From: CAWIMX01 sp963837345
Lineage (GTDB): Bacteria; Acidobacteriota; Vicinamibacteria; Vicinamibacterales; CAVVIG01
Reading direction: 5' to 3'
DNA length: 64,000 bases
Assembly (NCBI GenBank): GCA_963837345.1
Contig: CAWIMX010000001.1
Span: 3,782,001-3,846,000 of the forward strand
In this document: piece after piece, positions 1 through 9,608 of the stretch
How the letters are laid out: each line of letters starts with the position of its first letter
Position numbering within the stretch: position 1 is the first letter of the stretch
Notes under the pieces: generated by a model
Databases searched by the model: none
The model's input: the letters and a program-made list of their open reading frames with translations, nothing else
Told to the model about the DNA's origin: nothing
Position numbers and translations under genes: made by a program

Positions 1-1797
1 GTCGAGACCCATTTTGTGATGGGCAACGACGAGCACTCGCAGAACGTCTTCCGGCGCGCGCAGGAAGAAGGGCTCGACCCGCTGGCGTACTGCGATCAGA
101 TGGAGCAGGTCTTTCGCCGCACCTGGGAACGCCTGAACCTGTCGTTCGACGACTTCATTCGCACCACCGCGCCGCGGCACGCAGCCGGCGTGACCGACAT
201 GCTCCAGCGGATGCACGCCGCGGGCGACGTGTACGAGGGCGCCTACGAAGGCTGGTACTGCGTCGGCTGCGAAGCGTTCAAGCAGGAAAAGGACCTCGTG
301 GATGGGAAGTGTCCCCTCCATTTGACCGTCCCGCAGTGGATCAAGGAGAAGAACCATTTCTTCCGCCTGTCGAAGTACCAGCGGCCGCTGTTGAATCACT
401 TCACCGCCCACCCCGACTTCCTTCAGCCCGAGGCGCGGCGGAACGAGATTCTCCGGCTCATCGAGGGCGGCCTCGAAGACATCTCGGTCAGCCGCGCCGG
501 GCAGGCCTGGGGCATTCCGTTGCCGTTCGACACCGGGTCGGTCGCCTACGTCTGGGTCGACGCCCTCGTGAACTACGCGTCGGCCGTCGGCCTCGGACAC
601 GATCCGGCCCTGTTCGCGCACTGGTGGCCGGCCGACCTCCACGTGATCGGCAAGGACATCACCCGCTTCCACACGGTGATCTGGCCAGCGATGCTGATGA
701 GCGCGAAGCTCCCGCTTCCCCGTCAGGTGTTCGGGCACGGCTTCATGACCGTGAACGGACAACGGATGAGCAAGTCGCTCGGCACGGCGATCGATCCCGT
801 CGAAGCGGCCGAACGATTCGGCCCCGATCCGCTCCGCCTCTATCTCGCGAAGGAGATCGCGTTCGGCGGCGACGGCGACTTCACCTGGGAGCGGTACGAC
901 GAGCGGTACAACGTCGACCTCGCCAACAACCTCGGCAATCTTGTCAGCCGGGTGTCGGCCATGGCAGGCCGCTATCGTCAGGGCCGGCTGGAGCCGGCGG
1001 CCCCGGGCTCTGACAGGCTGCCCAGGCTGGCCGGGACCCTGGCGGGCGAGTATCGGCGCGCCATGGATGCCTTTGCCATCCATGAGGCCGCGGCGACGGC
1101 CTTTCGCCTCGTCGACGCCGCGAACGAGTTCATCGCGGCCACCTCGCCCTGGACTCTCGCCAAAGATCCCGGCGCCGCGGCTCAGCTGAACAGCGTGCTG
1201 TTCGACGCCGCCGAGGCCGTCCGACTGGCGGCGGTCTGGCTGTCCCCGATCATGCCCGACTCCAGTCGCGAGATCCTCCGGCGCGTCGGCGTGGCCGGCG
1301 GTCCGCTGACACTCGACCGCGACGGCGCATGGCGCGCCGACGGCGTGCGCATCCTGACCCAGGATCCACCCCTGTGGCCCCGCAAGGAGAACACACTCGT
1401 GTCCGACGTTCCGACGCCGCCCGGCCCCACCGCACCAGCAGCACCCGGCACCCAGGGCTCCCAGACACCCGAGAGAATTTCGATCGACGATTTCATGCGC
1501 ATCGAGCTGCGCGTGGCGAAGGTCCTGGCGGCTGAACGGGTGCCGAAGTCGAAGAAGCTCCTGAAACTCACGGTGGATGTCGGCGCCGAGCAGCGCACCA
1601 TCGTGGCCGGCCTGGCCGAGGCGTACGAGCCCGATGCGCTCGTGGGGAAGACCGTAGCGGTGGTCTTCAACCTGATGCCCGCCAAGTTGATGGGCGTCGA
1701 GTCCAACGGGATGGTGCTCGCGGCCAGTCCCGAGGGCGGCAAGCCAGAGATCGTGACGTTCGAGGCGGCTCCGGCGCCAGGCACCCGCGTCCGGTGA
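1..1797 (+). CDS. metG: methionyl-tRNA synthetase, 5'-truncated by window edge
   Basis: Charges tRNA-Met with methionine in the cytoplasm. The reading frame is open from base 1, and the visible protein starts inside the Rossmann catalytic domain (HFVMGNDEHSQN), so the HIGH motif and true start lie upstream. A CVGC...CPLH knuckle is seen near codons 83-99. The class I KMSKS signature is intact (RMSKSLG, about base 765), followed by the helical anticodon-binding domain. A Pro/Ala-rich linker leads to a C-terminal OB-fold tRNA-binding domain of Arc1p/Trbp111 type (IDDFMRIELRVAKV onward), as in dimeric bacterial MetRS. The TGA at 1795-1797 is followed within about 10 bp by a tandem repeat array. 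Identification is secure; only the 5' end is missing. Confidence 0.96.
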   Translation, partial: VETHFVMGNDEHSQNVFRRAQEEGLDPLAYCDQMEQVFRRTWERLNLSFDDFIRTTAPRHAAGVTDMLQRMHAAGDVYEGAYEGWYCVGCEAFKQEKDLVDGKCPLHLTVPQWIKEKNHFFRLSKYQRPLLNHFTAHPDFLQPEARRNEILRLIEGGLEDISVSRAGQAWGIPLPFDTGSVAYVWVDALVNYASAVGLGHDPALFAHWWPADLHVIGKDITRFHTVIWPAMLMSAKLPLPRQVFGHGFMTVNGQRMSKSLGTAIDPVEAAERFGPDPLRLYLAKEIAFGGDGDFTWERYDERYNVDLANNLGNLVSRVSAMAGRYRQGRLEPAAPGSDRLPRLAGTLAGEYRRAMDAFAIHEAAATAFRLVDAANEFIAATSPWTLAKDPGAAAQLNSVLFDAAEAVRLAAVWLSPIMPDSSREILRRVGVAGGPLTLDRDGAWRADGVRILTQDPPLWPRKENTLVSDVPTPPGPTAPAAPGTQGSQTPERISIDDFMRIELRVAKVLAAERVPKSKKLLKLTVDVGAEQRTIVAGLAEAYEPDALVGKTVAVVFNLMPAKLMGVESNGMVLAASPEGGKPEIVTFEAAPAPGTRVR

Positions 1798-1802
1798 CAC
1801 GC

Positions 1803-2332
1803 CCGAGCGCGAGAGTCTACGCTCGAGCGCGAGGTCCGGAGCGGGCGGGGAGCGTCCCGAGCGCGAGAGTCTACGCTCGAGCGCGAAGTCCGGAGCGGGC
1901 GGGGAGCGTCCTGAGCGCGAGAGTCTACGCTCGAGCGCGAGGTCCGGAGCGGGCGGGGAGCGTCCTGAGCGCGAGTCTACGCCCGGGCGCGAAGTCCGGA
2001 GCGGGCGGGGAGCGTCCTGAGCGCGAGAGTCTACGCCCGGGCGCGAAGTCCGGAGCGGGCGGGGAGCGTCCTGAGCGCGAGAGTCTACGCCCGGGCGCGA
2101 AGTCCGGAGCGGGCGGGGAGCGTCCTGAGCGCGAGAGTCTACGCTCGAGCGCGAGGTCCGGAGCGGGCGGGGAGCGTCCTGAGCGCGAGAGTCTACGCCC
2201 GGGCGCGAAGTCCGGAGCGGGCGGGGAGCGTCCTGAGCGTGAGAGTCTACGCTCGAGCGCGAGGTCCGGAGCGGGCGGGGAGCGTCCCGAGCGCGAGAGT
2301 CTACGCTTGAGCGCGAGGTCCGGAGCGGGCTC
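1803..2332. repeat. 54-bp tandem repeat array, ten units
   Basis: Ten head-to-tail units begin at about 1811, 1865, 1919, 1973 (a 52-bp unit), 2025, 2079, 2133, 2187, 2241 and 2295. Each contains agtctacgc, a central hexamer, gcgcga(a/g)gtccgg and agcgggcggggagcgtcc. The central hexamer is ctcgag in five units, cccggg in four and cttgag in the last, which decays after about 2330. The array fills the metG-tatD gap. It has no stop codons in some frames, but the 52-bp unit shifts the frame so the peptide repeat before and after it differs, which argues against coding. I infer a non-coding minisatellite; its role is unknown. Confidence 0.95.
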
Positions 2333-2363
2333 GGGGGTGGGGCCCCGAGACCGCGGATAAGTG

Positions 2364-3140
2364 ATGATCGATTCCCATTGCCATCTGGCCGATGAAGTCT
2401 TCGCGCCGGATCTCGAGGCCGTCATCGGGCGGGCGCGCGAGGCGGGCCTCGAGCGCGCGTTGGTGATTCTCGCGGCGGGCGACCGGCCGGAGGCCGAGCG
2501 GGCGCGCCGGGTCGCCCGTTTGTGGCCCGACGCGCGGTTCGGCATTGGCGTGCATCCCCATCAGGCACACGAGTTCAGCGATCGGGTGGCCGCGCTTCCC
2601 GGGCTGGTCGGCAGCGAACTCGACGCCACGCCAGGCGCGTGCGCCGTGGGCGAAATCGGGCTCGATTACCACTACGACTTCTCGCCGCGCGACGTCCAGC
2701 AGGCCGTCTTCCGCGCCCAGATTCGGCTCGCGCTCGCACGGCAGCTCCCCGTGATCATTCACACGCGCGAGGCCGAAGACGACACGCTCGCCATCCTGCG
2801 CGAAGAAGGGAAGGGCGACGTGCGGGGCGTGCTGCATTGTTTTACCGGCACGCCCGCGCTCGCCGAGGCTGGATTGGCTCTGGGGTTCTATATCTCGCTG
2901 GCGGGCATCGTGACGTTTCCGCGCGCAGAAGCGTTGCGGACGACGGCGCGCGCCATTCCGGTGGATCGCCTTCTGGCGGAAACCGACAGTCCCTTCCTCA
3001 CACCCGTGCCCCACCGCGGGACGCGAAACGAGCCGGCCCGGGTCCGCGAGGTCGTGCAGGCGCTGGCCGCGCTTTACGGTCTGGACGCGGGCGAGATGGC
3101 GCGCCGAACGGCGGCGAACTTCCATGCCCTGTTCGGGTGA
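2364..3140 (+). CDS. tatD: TatD-family metal-dependent hydrolase (DNase)
   Basis: A 258-residue cytoplasmic TIM-barrel hydrolase of the TatD family, whose members act as 3'-5' exonucleases or deoxyribonucleases. All metal-ligand motifs are present: the N-terminal HxH (DSHCHL, residues 3-8), GEIGLDYHYD, IHTREAEDD, the HCFTGT histidine and ETDSPFLTP near the C-terminus. Length matches the family. The ATG at 2364 is preceded directly by an in-frame GTG at 2361; the ATG fits the usual MIDSHCH start. It lies just after the repeat array and downstream of metG, a metG-tatD pairing common in bacteria. Family assignment is firm; the in vivo substrate is not. Confidence 0.93.
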   Translation: MIDSHCHLADEVFAPDLEAVIGRAREAGLERALVILAAGDRPEAERARRVARLWPDARFGIGVHPHQAHEFSDRVAALPGLVGSELDATPGACAVGEIGLDYHYDFSPRDVQQAVFRAQIRLALARQLPVIIHTREAEDDTLAILREEGKGDVRGVLHCFTGTPALAEAGLALGFYISLAGIVTFPRAEALRTTARAIPVDRLLAETDSPFLTPVPHRGTRNEPARVREVVQALAALYGLDAGEMARRTAANFHALFG

Positions 3141-3239
3141 CCTCTCGGAAAGTCTTCACCTGCTACGAATTACGCTGGGGTCTGCGTTGACACCCTGAGC
3201 GACTTGTGGTCAGATTGTCGCGTCAGCATCCTGGCCAAC

Positions 3240-4232
3240 GTGGAAAAGTCCTCTCCCGCTCTCGCGCAGATCTTCGAGCCGATCCGAGCCGATCTCGAGA
3301 ACGTCGATCGGGAGTTCGGGCGTCACGTGCAGTCGCATGTGGAGCTCATTCCCAAGATCGGCGAGTACATCCAGACGAGCGGAGGCAAGCGCATCCGTCC
3401 TGCGGTCCTGCTGATGGCGGCGCGGCTGAGCGGATACACCGGGGACCGGGCGGTGCTGTACGCCGCCGTCGTCGAGTTCATCCACACGGCCACGCTCGTT
3501 CACGACGACATCATCGACGACTCCGACCTGCGCCGTGGACGCATGACGGTGCACTCGCGGTGGGGGAACGACATCACCGTCCTGCTCGGCGACTACCTCT
3601 ACATCAAGTCCATGGCCATGGCCCTCACGCACGACACGCTCGAGCTGGTGCGCGTGCTCTGCGACGTCACTCTGCACATGATCGAGGGCGAGCTCTTCCA
3701 GCTCACGAAGAACGGCGACGTGGATATCACCGAAGAGGAGCATTTCGACATCATCCGCCGGAAGACCGCGTATCTGTTCGGCGGCTGCGCGCAGATCGGC
3801 GGGATGCTCGGCGACATCGGCAGTGACGGCGAGGCCGCGCTGCGCGAGTACGGCTTCAACCTCGGGGTCGCCTTTCAGATCGTCGACGACTTGCTCGACT
3901 TCACGGGCGATCGGCGGGCGGTGGGCAAGCCGATTGCGAGCGATCTCCGTGAAGGCAAAGTGACGCTGCCGCTCATTCATCTCCTGCGGCACGCCGACGG
4001 CGAGCTGGCCCCGGGCATCGTCCGCGACATCGTCGCCTCGCGTACGGCCACGGCGGAGCAGTGGGACGAAGTGCTCCGGGCGCTGCGTGCGCACGCGTCG
4101 ATCGACTACGCGTATCGGCGCGCGGCGGAGTTCGCCGAGATAGCCAAGAAACCGCTCTACGCGTTTCCGGCGAGCGCCGAGCGCGAGGCGCTGCTCGCCT
4201 TGCCGGACTACGTGCTCTCGCGCGACCGTTGA
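3240..4232 (+). CDS. polyprenyl (octaprenyl/heptaprenyl-type) diphosphate synthase
   Basis: A long-chain trans-prenyltransferase that condenses isopentenyl diphosphate onto an allylic primer, probably making the side chain of menaquinone or ubiquinone. Both aspartate-rich motifs are present: the first in LVHDDIIDDSDLRRG and the second in FQIVDDLLDFTGD. The GGKRIRP substrate-binding segment is near the N-terminus. The start is taken as GTG 3240, giving 330 residues beginning MEKSSPALAQ; an upstream TTG at 3204 would add 12 residues with no family support. The stop overlaps the TTG start of ligA (TTGA). Chain length cannot be read from sequence by eye, so no symbol is given. Confidence 0.92.
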   Translation: MEKSSPALAQIFEPIRADLENVDREFGRHVQSHVELIPKIGEYIQTSGGKRIRPAVLLMAARLSGYTGDRAVLYAAVVEFIHTATLVHDDIIDDSDLRRGRMTVHSRWGNDITVLLGDYLYIKSMAMALTHDTLELVRVLCDVTLHMIEGELFQLTKNGDVDITEEEHFDIIRRKTAYLFGGCAQIGGMLGDIGSDGEAALREYGFNLGVAFQIVDDLLDFTGDRRAVGKPIASDLREGKVTLPLIHLLRHADGELAPGIVRDIVASRTATAEQWDEVLRALRAHASIDYAYRRAAEFAEIAKKPLYAFPASAEREALLALPDYVLSRDR

Positions 4233-6244
4233 CGCGTTCCGCAGAAGACCGCGCGCGCGACCTGCGGACCGCCATCCGCCACCACGAATACCGCTACTAC
4301 GTCCTGAACGATCCGGAAATCTCCGACGCCGAGTTCGACGCGCTTCTCCACGAGCTCGAGCGAATCGAGCGGGAGCATCCCGAGCTTGTCGTCCCGGATT
4401 CGCCGACGCAGCGCGTCGCGGGACAGCCCGTCGAGGGCTTCGATACGGTCGAACACGTGCTGCCGATGCTCAGCCTCGACAACGTCTACGACGAGGAGGA
4501 GCTCCGCGCCTTCGACGAGCGGGTCCGCCGCGCCGCCGGCCTCGGCGACGAGGACGTCGCCTACGTCGCGGAGCTGAAGATCGACGGCCTCAGCATCGCG
4601 CTCACCTACGAGGGCGGCCGGCTCGTTCGCGGCGCGACGCGCGGCGACGGCGTGCGGGGCGAGAACGTCACCGCCAACGTGCGGGCCATCCGCGCGATCC
4701 CGCTCGCGCTGGCGGGCGGCCCCGACGAACGGATCGAGGTTCGGGGCGAAGTCTTCCTGTCGCGCGCTTCGTTTGCCCGCATGAATCACGAGCGGGAGGA
4801 AGCCGGCGAACCGCTCTTCGCCAATCCGCGCAATGCCGCGGCCGGCACGATGCGGAATCTCGACCCGGCGCTGGTCGCGCGCCGCCGGCTCGGGGCGTGG
4901 GCTTATCAGGTCGTGTCCGGACCGGGGCGCCCGCCGCTCGAAGCGTCGCACGCCCACACGCTCGCGGCGTTGAGCGCCTGGGGCCTGCCGGTCGAGCCGC
5001 ACTGGCGGCGCTGCGAAGGCGTGGAGGCGGTGGCGGCGTTCTGCCGCGAGTGCGCGGGGCAGCGCCACGCGCTGCCCTTCGACACCGACGGCGTCGTGGT
5101 GAAGGTCGACGACCTCGCACTGCGCGATGCGCTTGGCGCCACCGCGAAGTTCCCGCGCTGGGCCACGGCGTTCAAGTTCCCGGCGGAACAGGCGACGACG
5201 ACACTCAGGCAGATTCGCGTGAACGTGGGGCGCACGGGCGCCGTCACTCCGTACGCCGAGCTCGAGCCCGTGTTCCTGGCCGGCTCGACCATTTCCATGG
5301 CGACGCTGCACAACGCCGAGGACGTCGCCCGCAAGGATCTGCGCGACGGCGATCGTGTGCTCATCGAAAAGGGCGGCGACGTGATTCCGAAGGTGGTGAA
5401 ACCGGTCCTGCCGCATCCGCCCGGCAGCGTGCCGTGGCGGATGCCGGAGACCTGCCCGGCGTGCGGCAGCCGCCTGCACCGCGACGAGGACGAGGTCGTA
5501 TGGCGCTGCGTGAACGAGGCGTGTCCGGCCCAGCGGCAGCGCAGCCTCGAGCACTTCGCTTCGCGCTCGGCGATGAACATCGAGGGCCTGGGCGAGTCGC
5601 GGGTACGGCAGCTGGTCGAAGCGGGTCTGCTGCGGGATTATGCCGACATCTATTCACTCGACGCCGAGCGCCTGGCCGGGCTGGATCGCATGGGGGAGAA
5701 GTCGGCCGCCAAGCTGGTCGCCGAAATCGAGCGCAGCAAGGAGAACGACCTGTCGCGGCTGATCTACGCGCTCGGCATCCGGCACATCGGCGAGAAGGCC
5801 GCGGCCACGCTGGCGCGGCACTTTCGCACGCTGGATTGACTGCTCGACACGCCGCCCGAGGCCCTCGAGGCCGTCCACGAGATCGGACCCGTCGTGGCGG
5901 CCTCGGTCCGCGCCTTTGCCGACGAGCCGGCCAACCGGCGGCTGGTGGCGCGCCTGGCCGAGGCCGGCGTGAACATGGCGAGCCAGGCGCCCGAGCCGGG
6001 CGATGCGCCCGGCCCGCTGGCCGGCCAGACGGTCGTCCTGACCGGCACGCTCGATACGCTGACGCGGGAGGAGGCCGCGGCGGCGCTCGCACGCCAGGGT
6101 GCGCGAGTGGCCGGGTCGGTCAGCCGAAAGACCAGTTTCGTGGTGGCCGGCCGCGACGCCGGGAGCAAACTCGAGAAGGCGCGTCAACTTGGTGTTCGCG
6201 TCATGGATGAGGCCGAATTCCGTACGCTTATAATGAAGACTTAG
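4229..6244 (+). CDS. ligA: NAD-dependent DNA ligase, interrupted by in-frame TGA at 5837-5839
   Basis: Seals nicks in DNA during replication and repair using NAD+. The TTG start at 4229 overlaps the preceding stop. Domains in order are Ia (HHEYRYYVLN), the adenylation domain with catalytic lysine in AELKIDGLS, the OB fold, a four-cysteine zinc finger (CPACG...CVNEACP), helix-hairpin-helix repeats and a C-terminal BRCT domain (GQTVVLTGTLD). A TGA at 5837-5839 interrupts the HhH region after RHFRTLD. The same frame continues directly (LLDTPPEALEAVHEIG) to the natural end at 6244, so only one codon is wrong; CGA is the likely original. As LigA is normally essential, I favour sequence error, with a genuine truncation lacking BRCT as the alternative. 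Confidence 0.9.
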
Positions 6245-6245
6245 G

Positions 6246-7772
6246 ATGCCCATGGCCGAAGGATTCAGCCACCGGTTCACCCTGGTGACGCTCGGGCTCA
6301 CCGCCGTGGTCGCGTTCCTGCTGGGCGCGATTTTCGCGGGCGTCGGCACCAGCCCTTCCGCGGTCGTCGTCGCGCCGCGCGGCGCGGCGCCGCCGTCGGT
6401 GCCGCACTTCTGGCCGGCGCCGGGCTCGGCCGCGCTGCCCGACTTCGCGGACGTCGTATCGCGAGTGAATCCGGCCGTCGTGAACATCGAAGCGACCTGG
6501 CGGAGCCCCGACGCCGCCGAGGAGACGCCGTCCGACGATCGGCCGCCGACGTTGCCGAACGGCCTGCCTGCTCCGGCGCCGCCGCGTCGCGAGCGGCCGC
6601 GACTGGGCGCGGGCAGCGGCTTCATCATCGACGCCGACGGGAGCATCCTGACGAATCACCACGTCGTCGAGCGCGCCGAGCGGATCACGGTGAAGCTGTC
6701 CGACGGCCGCACGTTCCGGGCGCACGTGATCGGCTCCGACCCGGACACCGACATCGCGCTCATCAAGATCGACGGCCAGACGGACCTGCCGGTGGCGCCG
6801 CTCGGCGATTCCGACACCCTGCGGATGGGCGAATGGGTCTGCGCGATCGGCAACCCCCTCACCTACGAGCACACCGTCACCGTGGGCGTGGTGAGCTATC
6901 TGGGCCGGAAGATCTTCGACGCCAGCCTGGACGACTACATACAGACCGACGCCGCCATCAACTACGGCAACAGCGGCGGTCCGCTGATCAACTCGCGCGG
7001 CGAAGTCATCGGCATCAACGCCGCGATCAGCTCCAAGGCGAACAACATCGGCTTCGCCGTCCCGATCAACGGCGCCACGGCCATCCTCGCGCAGCTTCGG
7101 GCGAACGGGCGGGTCTCGCGCGGCTATGTCGGCGTCGCGCTCCGGGACGTCGACGCCGACCTGCGCGAGGCGCTCAAGCTGCCGCACGCGGGCGGGGCGC
7201 TCGTGCAGGACGTGACGGAGAATTCGCCGGGTCAGGTGGCGGGCCTGCGGCCCTACGACGTGATCCTGGCGATCGACGACACCGACGTCGCCGACGATCA
7301 TGCGCTGATCCAGGAGATTTCCTCGCGGGCGCCGGGCTCCTCGGCCCGCCTGCGCGTGCTGCGCGACGGGCTCGAGCGTACCATTCCGGTGAAGCTGGCC
7401 GAGCGTCCGACGCGGCCCTCGGCCACGACGCGCGCCGAACCGCTGAAGGTGTCCACCCCGCGCGAGCCACTCGAGCCCGACGCCCGCCTGGGCGCCAGCC
7501 TGCGTGAGATCGACCGCCGGATGGCCGCGCGGCTGCCGGACGGCGCCGAGGGCGTGGTGGTGAGCCGGGTGGAACCGATGGGTGCGGCATTCGACGCCGG
7601 CGTCGAGCGCGGCATGATCATCGTCGAGGTGAACCGCCGGCGCGTGCGGACGGCGACCGACGTGTGGAACGCCGTCGCCGACGCGCCACAGGGCGACGTG
7701 CTCACCCTGTATCTGTGGGCGCCCGAGATCCGGCAGCACCAGCTCAAAACCGTCCGCCTCTACGAGCGGTAA
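6246..7772 (+). CDS. DegP/HtrA-type membrane-anchored serine protease, two PDZ domains
   Basis: A 508-residue periplasmic quality-control protease of the trypsin-like HtrA family. A hydrophobic segment at residues 11-33 serves as signal anchor, followed by a Pro-rich linker. The catalytic triad is visible: His139 in TNHHVV, Asp169 in DTDIALIK and Ser243 in GNSGGP. Two PDZ domains follow, roughly residues 285-390 and 415-505; the first contains SRGYVGVALRDVD and the second GAEGVVVSRVEP. The start ATG lies one base after the ligA stop; a second ATG two codons later is possible. It is followed 13 bp later by an NtrC-type regulator. HtrA homologues are often called DegP, DegQ or MucD; I cannot choose between them. 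Confidence 0.93.
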   Translation: MPMAEGFSHRFTLVTLGLTAVVAFLLGAIFAGVGTSPSAVVVAPRGAAPPSVPHFWPAPGSAALPDFADVVSRVNPAVVNIEATWRSPDAAEETPSDDRPPTLPNGLPAPAPPRRERPRLGAGSGFIIDADGSILTNHHVVERAERITVKLSDGRTFRAHVIGSDPDTDIALIKIDGQTDLPVAPLGDSDTLRMGEWVCAIGNPLTYEHTVTVGVVSYLGRKIFDASLDDYIQTDAAINYGNSGGPLINSRGEVIGINAAISSKANNIGFAVPINGATAILAQLRANGRVSRGYVGVALRDVDADLREALKLPHAGGALVQDVTENSPGQVAGLRPYDVILAIDDTDVADDHALIQEISSRAPGSSARLRVLRDGLERTIPVKLAERPTRPSATTRAEPLKVSTPREPLEPDARLGASLREIDRRMAARLPDGAEGVVVSRVEPMGAAFDAGVERGMIIVEVNRRRVRTATDVWNAVADAPQGDVLTLYLWAPEIRQHQLKTVRLYER

Positions 7773-7785
7773 CCCCGTCCGCTTC

Positions 7786-9171
7786 ATGTCCAAAGCCCGC
7801 ATCCTCGTGGTCGACGATCAGCCGGCCAACCGCGATTCGCTTCGCATGATCCTCGAATACGAGGGATACGAGGTGCTGCAGGCCGCCACGGGGCAGGAAG
7901 GCCTCGCGCTCGCCGATCGGGAAAGCCCCGACCTGGTGCTGCTCGACGTGAAGATGCCGGGCATGGACGGCATCGAGGTGCTCGAGCGGCTGCGCGCCGC
8001 CAACGAAACGCTCCCCGTGGTCATGATTTCCGCCCACGGCGACATCGACACGGCGGTCGACGCCATCCGTAAGGGCGCGATCGACTTTCTCGGGAAGCCG
8101 TTCGAGAGCAACGACCGGCTCATCGTGACGGTGAACGGGGCGCTCGAGCGGTCGCGCCTCGAGAAGGAAAACCGCACCCTCAAGAAGGCCGTCGAGATCC
8201 GGCACCAGATGATCGGCGAGAGCCGGGCCATCGAACAGGTCATGGGCGCGGTGGCCCGTGCGGCGCCGACCAATGCGACGGTCCTGATTCAGGGCGAGAG
8301 CGGCGTGGGCAAGGAGCTGGTCGCCCGCACGATCCACCGCAACAGCCTGCGCAGTCGCGAGCGGTTCGTGCAGGTGAATTGCGCTGCGATTCCCGAAGAG
8401 CTCATCGAGAGCGAGCTGTTCGGACACGAGAAGGGGTCGTTCACCGGAGCCACCGAGAAGCAGACCGGAAAGTTCGAACAAGCCGACCGCGGCACGATCT
8501 TCCTCGACGAAGTGGCCGACATGAGCGCCAAGACTCAGGCCAAGGTGCTGCGCGTCCTGCAGGAGGGCGAAGTCGAGCGCCTTGGCTCCGCGCGGACGAC
8601 GAAGGTCGACGTGCGGGTGATCGCGGCCACGAACAAGAACCTCGAGGAGGCGATCGAGAAGGGCACCTTCCGTGAGGATCTGTACTTCCGCCTGGCCGTC
8701 ATCCCGATCTTCGTGCCGGCGCTGCGCGAGCGGGCGGAGGACATTCCACTGCTCGTGCGCCACTACATGGAATTCTTCAGCCGCGAGAACAATGTGCGGC
8801 CCAGGCGCATCACGCCGGCGGCGCTCGAGGCGATGCAGAGGTACCGCTGGAAGGGCAACATTCGCGAGCTGCGCAATACGGTCGAGCGCCTCATCATCAT
8901 GACGAGCGGCGACACGATCGACGTCGGCGATCTGCCGGAGCCGCTGCGCGGCGGGGGGGGCGCGCGGCCGGGAGCCGCCAGTGCCGCGGACGCTGCCCGC
9001 CAGGGCACGCTCCGCGAGTTCAAGGACGTGTCCGAGCGCGCCTTCCTCGTGGCCAAGCTGCGGGAGAATGCCTGGAACATCTCGCGAACGGCCGAAGTGA
9101 TCGACACGCCCCGGAGCAACCTCTACAAGAAGCTCGAACAATACAAGATCTCGCAGGACACCGACGGCTGA
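7786..9171 (+). CDS. sigma-54-dependent NtrC-family response regulator
   Basis: A 461-residue transcriptional activator with a receiver domain (phospho-acceptor Asp in VLLDVKMPG, about residue 46-54), an AAA+ domain (Walker A GESGVGKE, Walker B TIFLDEVADMS) and a C-terminal Fis-type helix-turn-helix (NISRTAEVIDTPRSNLYKK). The sigma-54 contact loop reads GSFTGA, a functional variant of GAFTGA. The overall order and the HTH resemble NtrX. No histidine kinase gene is adjacent, so it is an orphan here. It lies just after the HtrA-type protease, so a link to envelope stress is conceivable but not shown. The gene ends about 20 bp before the rnpB promoter region. Confidence 0.93.
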   Translation: MSKARILVVDDQPANRDSLRMILEYEGYEVLQAATGQEGLALADRESPDLVLLDVKMPGMDGIEVLERLRAANETLPVVMISAHGDIDTAVDAIRKGAIDFLGKPFESNDRLIVTVNGALERSRLEKENRTLKKAVEIRHQMIGESRAIEQVMGAVARAAPTNATVLIQGESGVGKELVARTIHRNSLRSRERFVQVNCAAIPEELIESELFGHEKGSFTGATEKQTGKFEQADRGTIFLDEVADMSAKTQAKVLRVLQEGEVERLGSARTTKVDVRVIAATNKNLEEAIEKGTFREDLYFRLAVIPIFVPALRERAEDIPLLVRHYMEFFSRENNVRPRRITPAALEAMQRYRWKGNIRELRNTVERLIIMTSGDTIDVGDLPEPLRGGGGARPGAASAADAARQGTLREFKDVSERAFLVAKLRENAWNISRTAEVIDTPRSNLYKKLEQYKISQDTDG

Positions 9172-9182
9172 GCCGTTCCCGG

Positions 9183-9188
9183 TAGAAT
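9183..9188 (+). promoter_or_regulatory. candidate -10 element of rnpB
   Basis: TAGAAT lies 5 bp before the predicted 5' end of the RNase P RNA, the spacing expected between a sigma-70 -10 hexamer and its start site. No convincing -35 is seen 16-18 bp upstream. Confidence 0.5.
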
Positions 9189-9193
9189 GGATC

Positions 9194-9608
9194 GTCGCAG
9201 CAGGCCAGACGACCGCCTGTCGACGCTCGGCGCCACGCGCGGCGAGCGGCGGCGGGAGGAAAGTCCGAACTCCGCAGGGCAGTGCGCCGGGTAACTCCCG
9301 GTCGGGGCAACTCGAAGGACAGTGGCACAGAAAACATACCGCCCGCGAAAGCGGGTAAGGGTGAAAAGGTGCGGTAAGAGCGCACCGCGCCGGCCGTAAG
9401 GTCGGTGGCAGGCAAAACCCCGCACGGAGCAAGACCAAATAGGGAGGCTACCGGTTTCGGCCGGAGCGGACGGCCCGTCCGCAGCGTCTCCGGGTAGGTC
9501 GCTTGAGCCCGCCAGTGATGGCGGGTCCAGAGGAATGGTCGTCACGCCGAGGCTCGGCCGAAAGGCCGGACGGCGGCGGACAGAATTCGGCTTACGGCTG
9601 GCTGCGAC
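9194..9608 (+). ncRNA. rnpB: RNase P RNA, class A
   Basis: The catalytic RNA that removes the 5' leader from pre-tRNAs. Universal landmarks occur in order: GAGGAAAGTCCGAACTC (about 9256-9272), an ACAGAAAACA segment, GGTAAGAGCGCACCG, GAGGAATGGTCGTCAC and the 3' ACAGAATTCGGCTTA. The ends were set by the P1 helix: gtcgcagc at 9194-9201 pairs with gctgcgac at 9601-9608. The 415-nt length suits a class A (ancestral-type) molecule. The gene occupies most of the gap between the response regulator and the epimerase, so no protein should be called there. Confidence 0.96.

Noticed and set aside
1794..2360. A 188-codon open frame through the tandem repeats, and a long antisense one
   Set aside because: The 52-bp unit shifts frame so the peptide repeat changes midway; no start signal, no homology, and openness follows from the repeat composition.
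6229..6234. TATAAT at the ligA 3' end as a promoter for the DegP-type gene
   Set aside because: No -35 at proper spacing and only about 12 bp to the start codon; a leaderless transcript is possible but unsupported.
9123..9545. Minus-strand open frames across 9.1-9.5 kb
   Set aside because: They lie over the RNase P RNA, whose conserved motifs and P1 ends explain the sequence.
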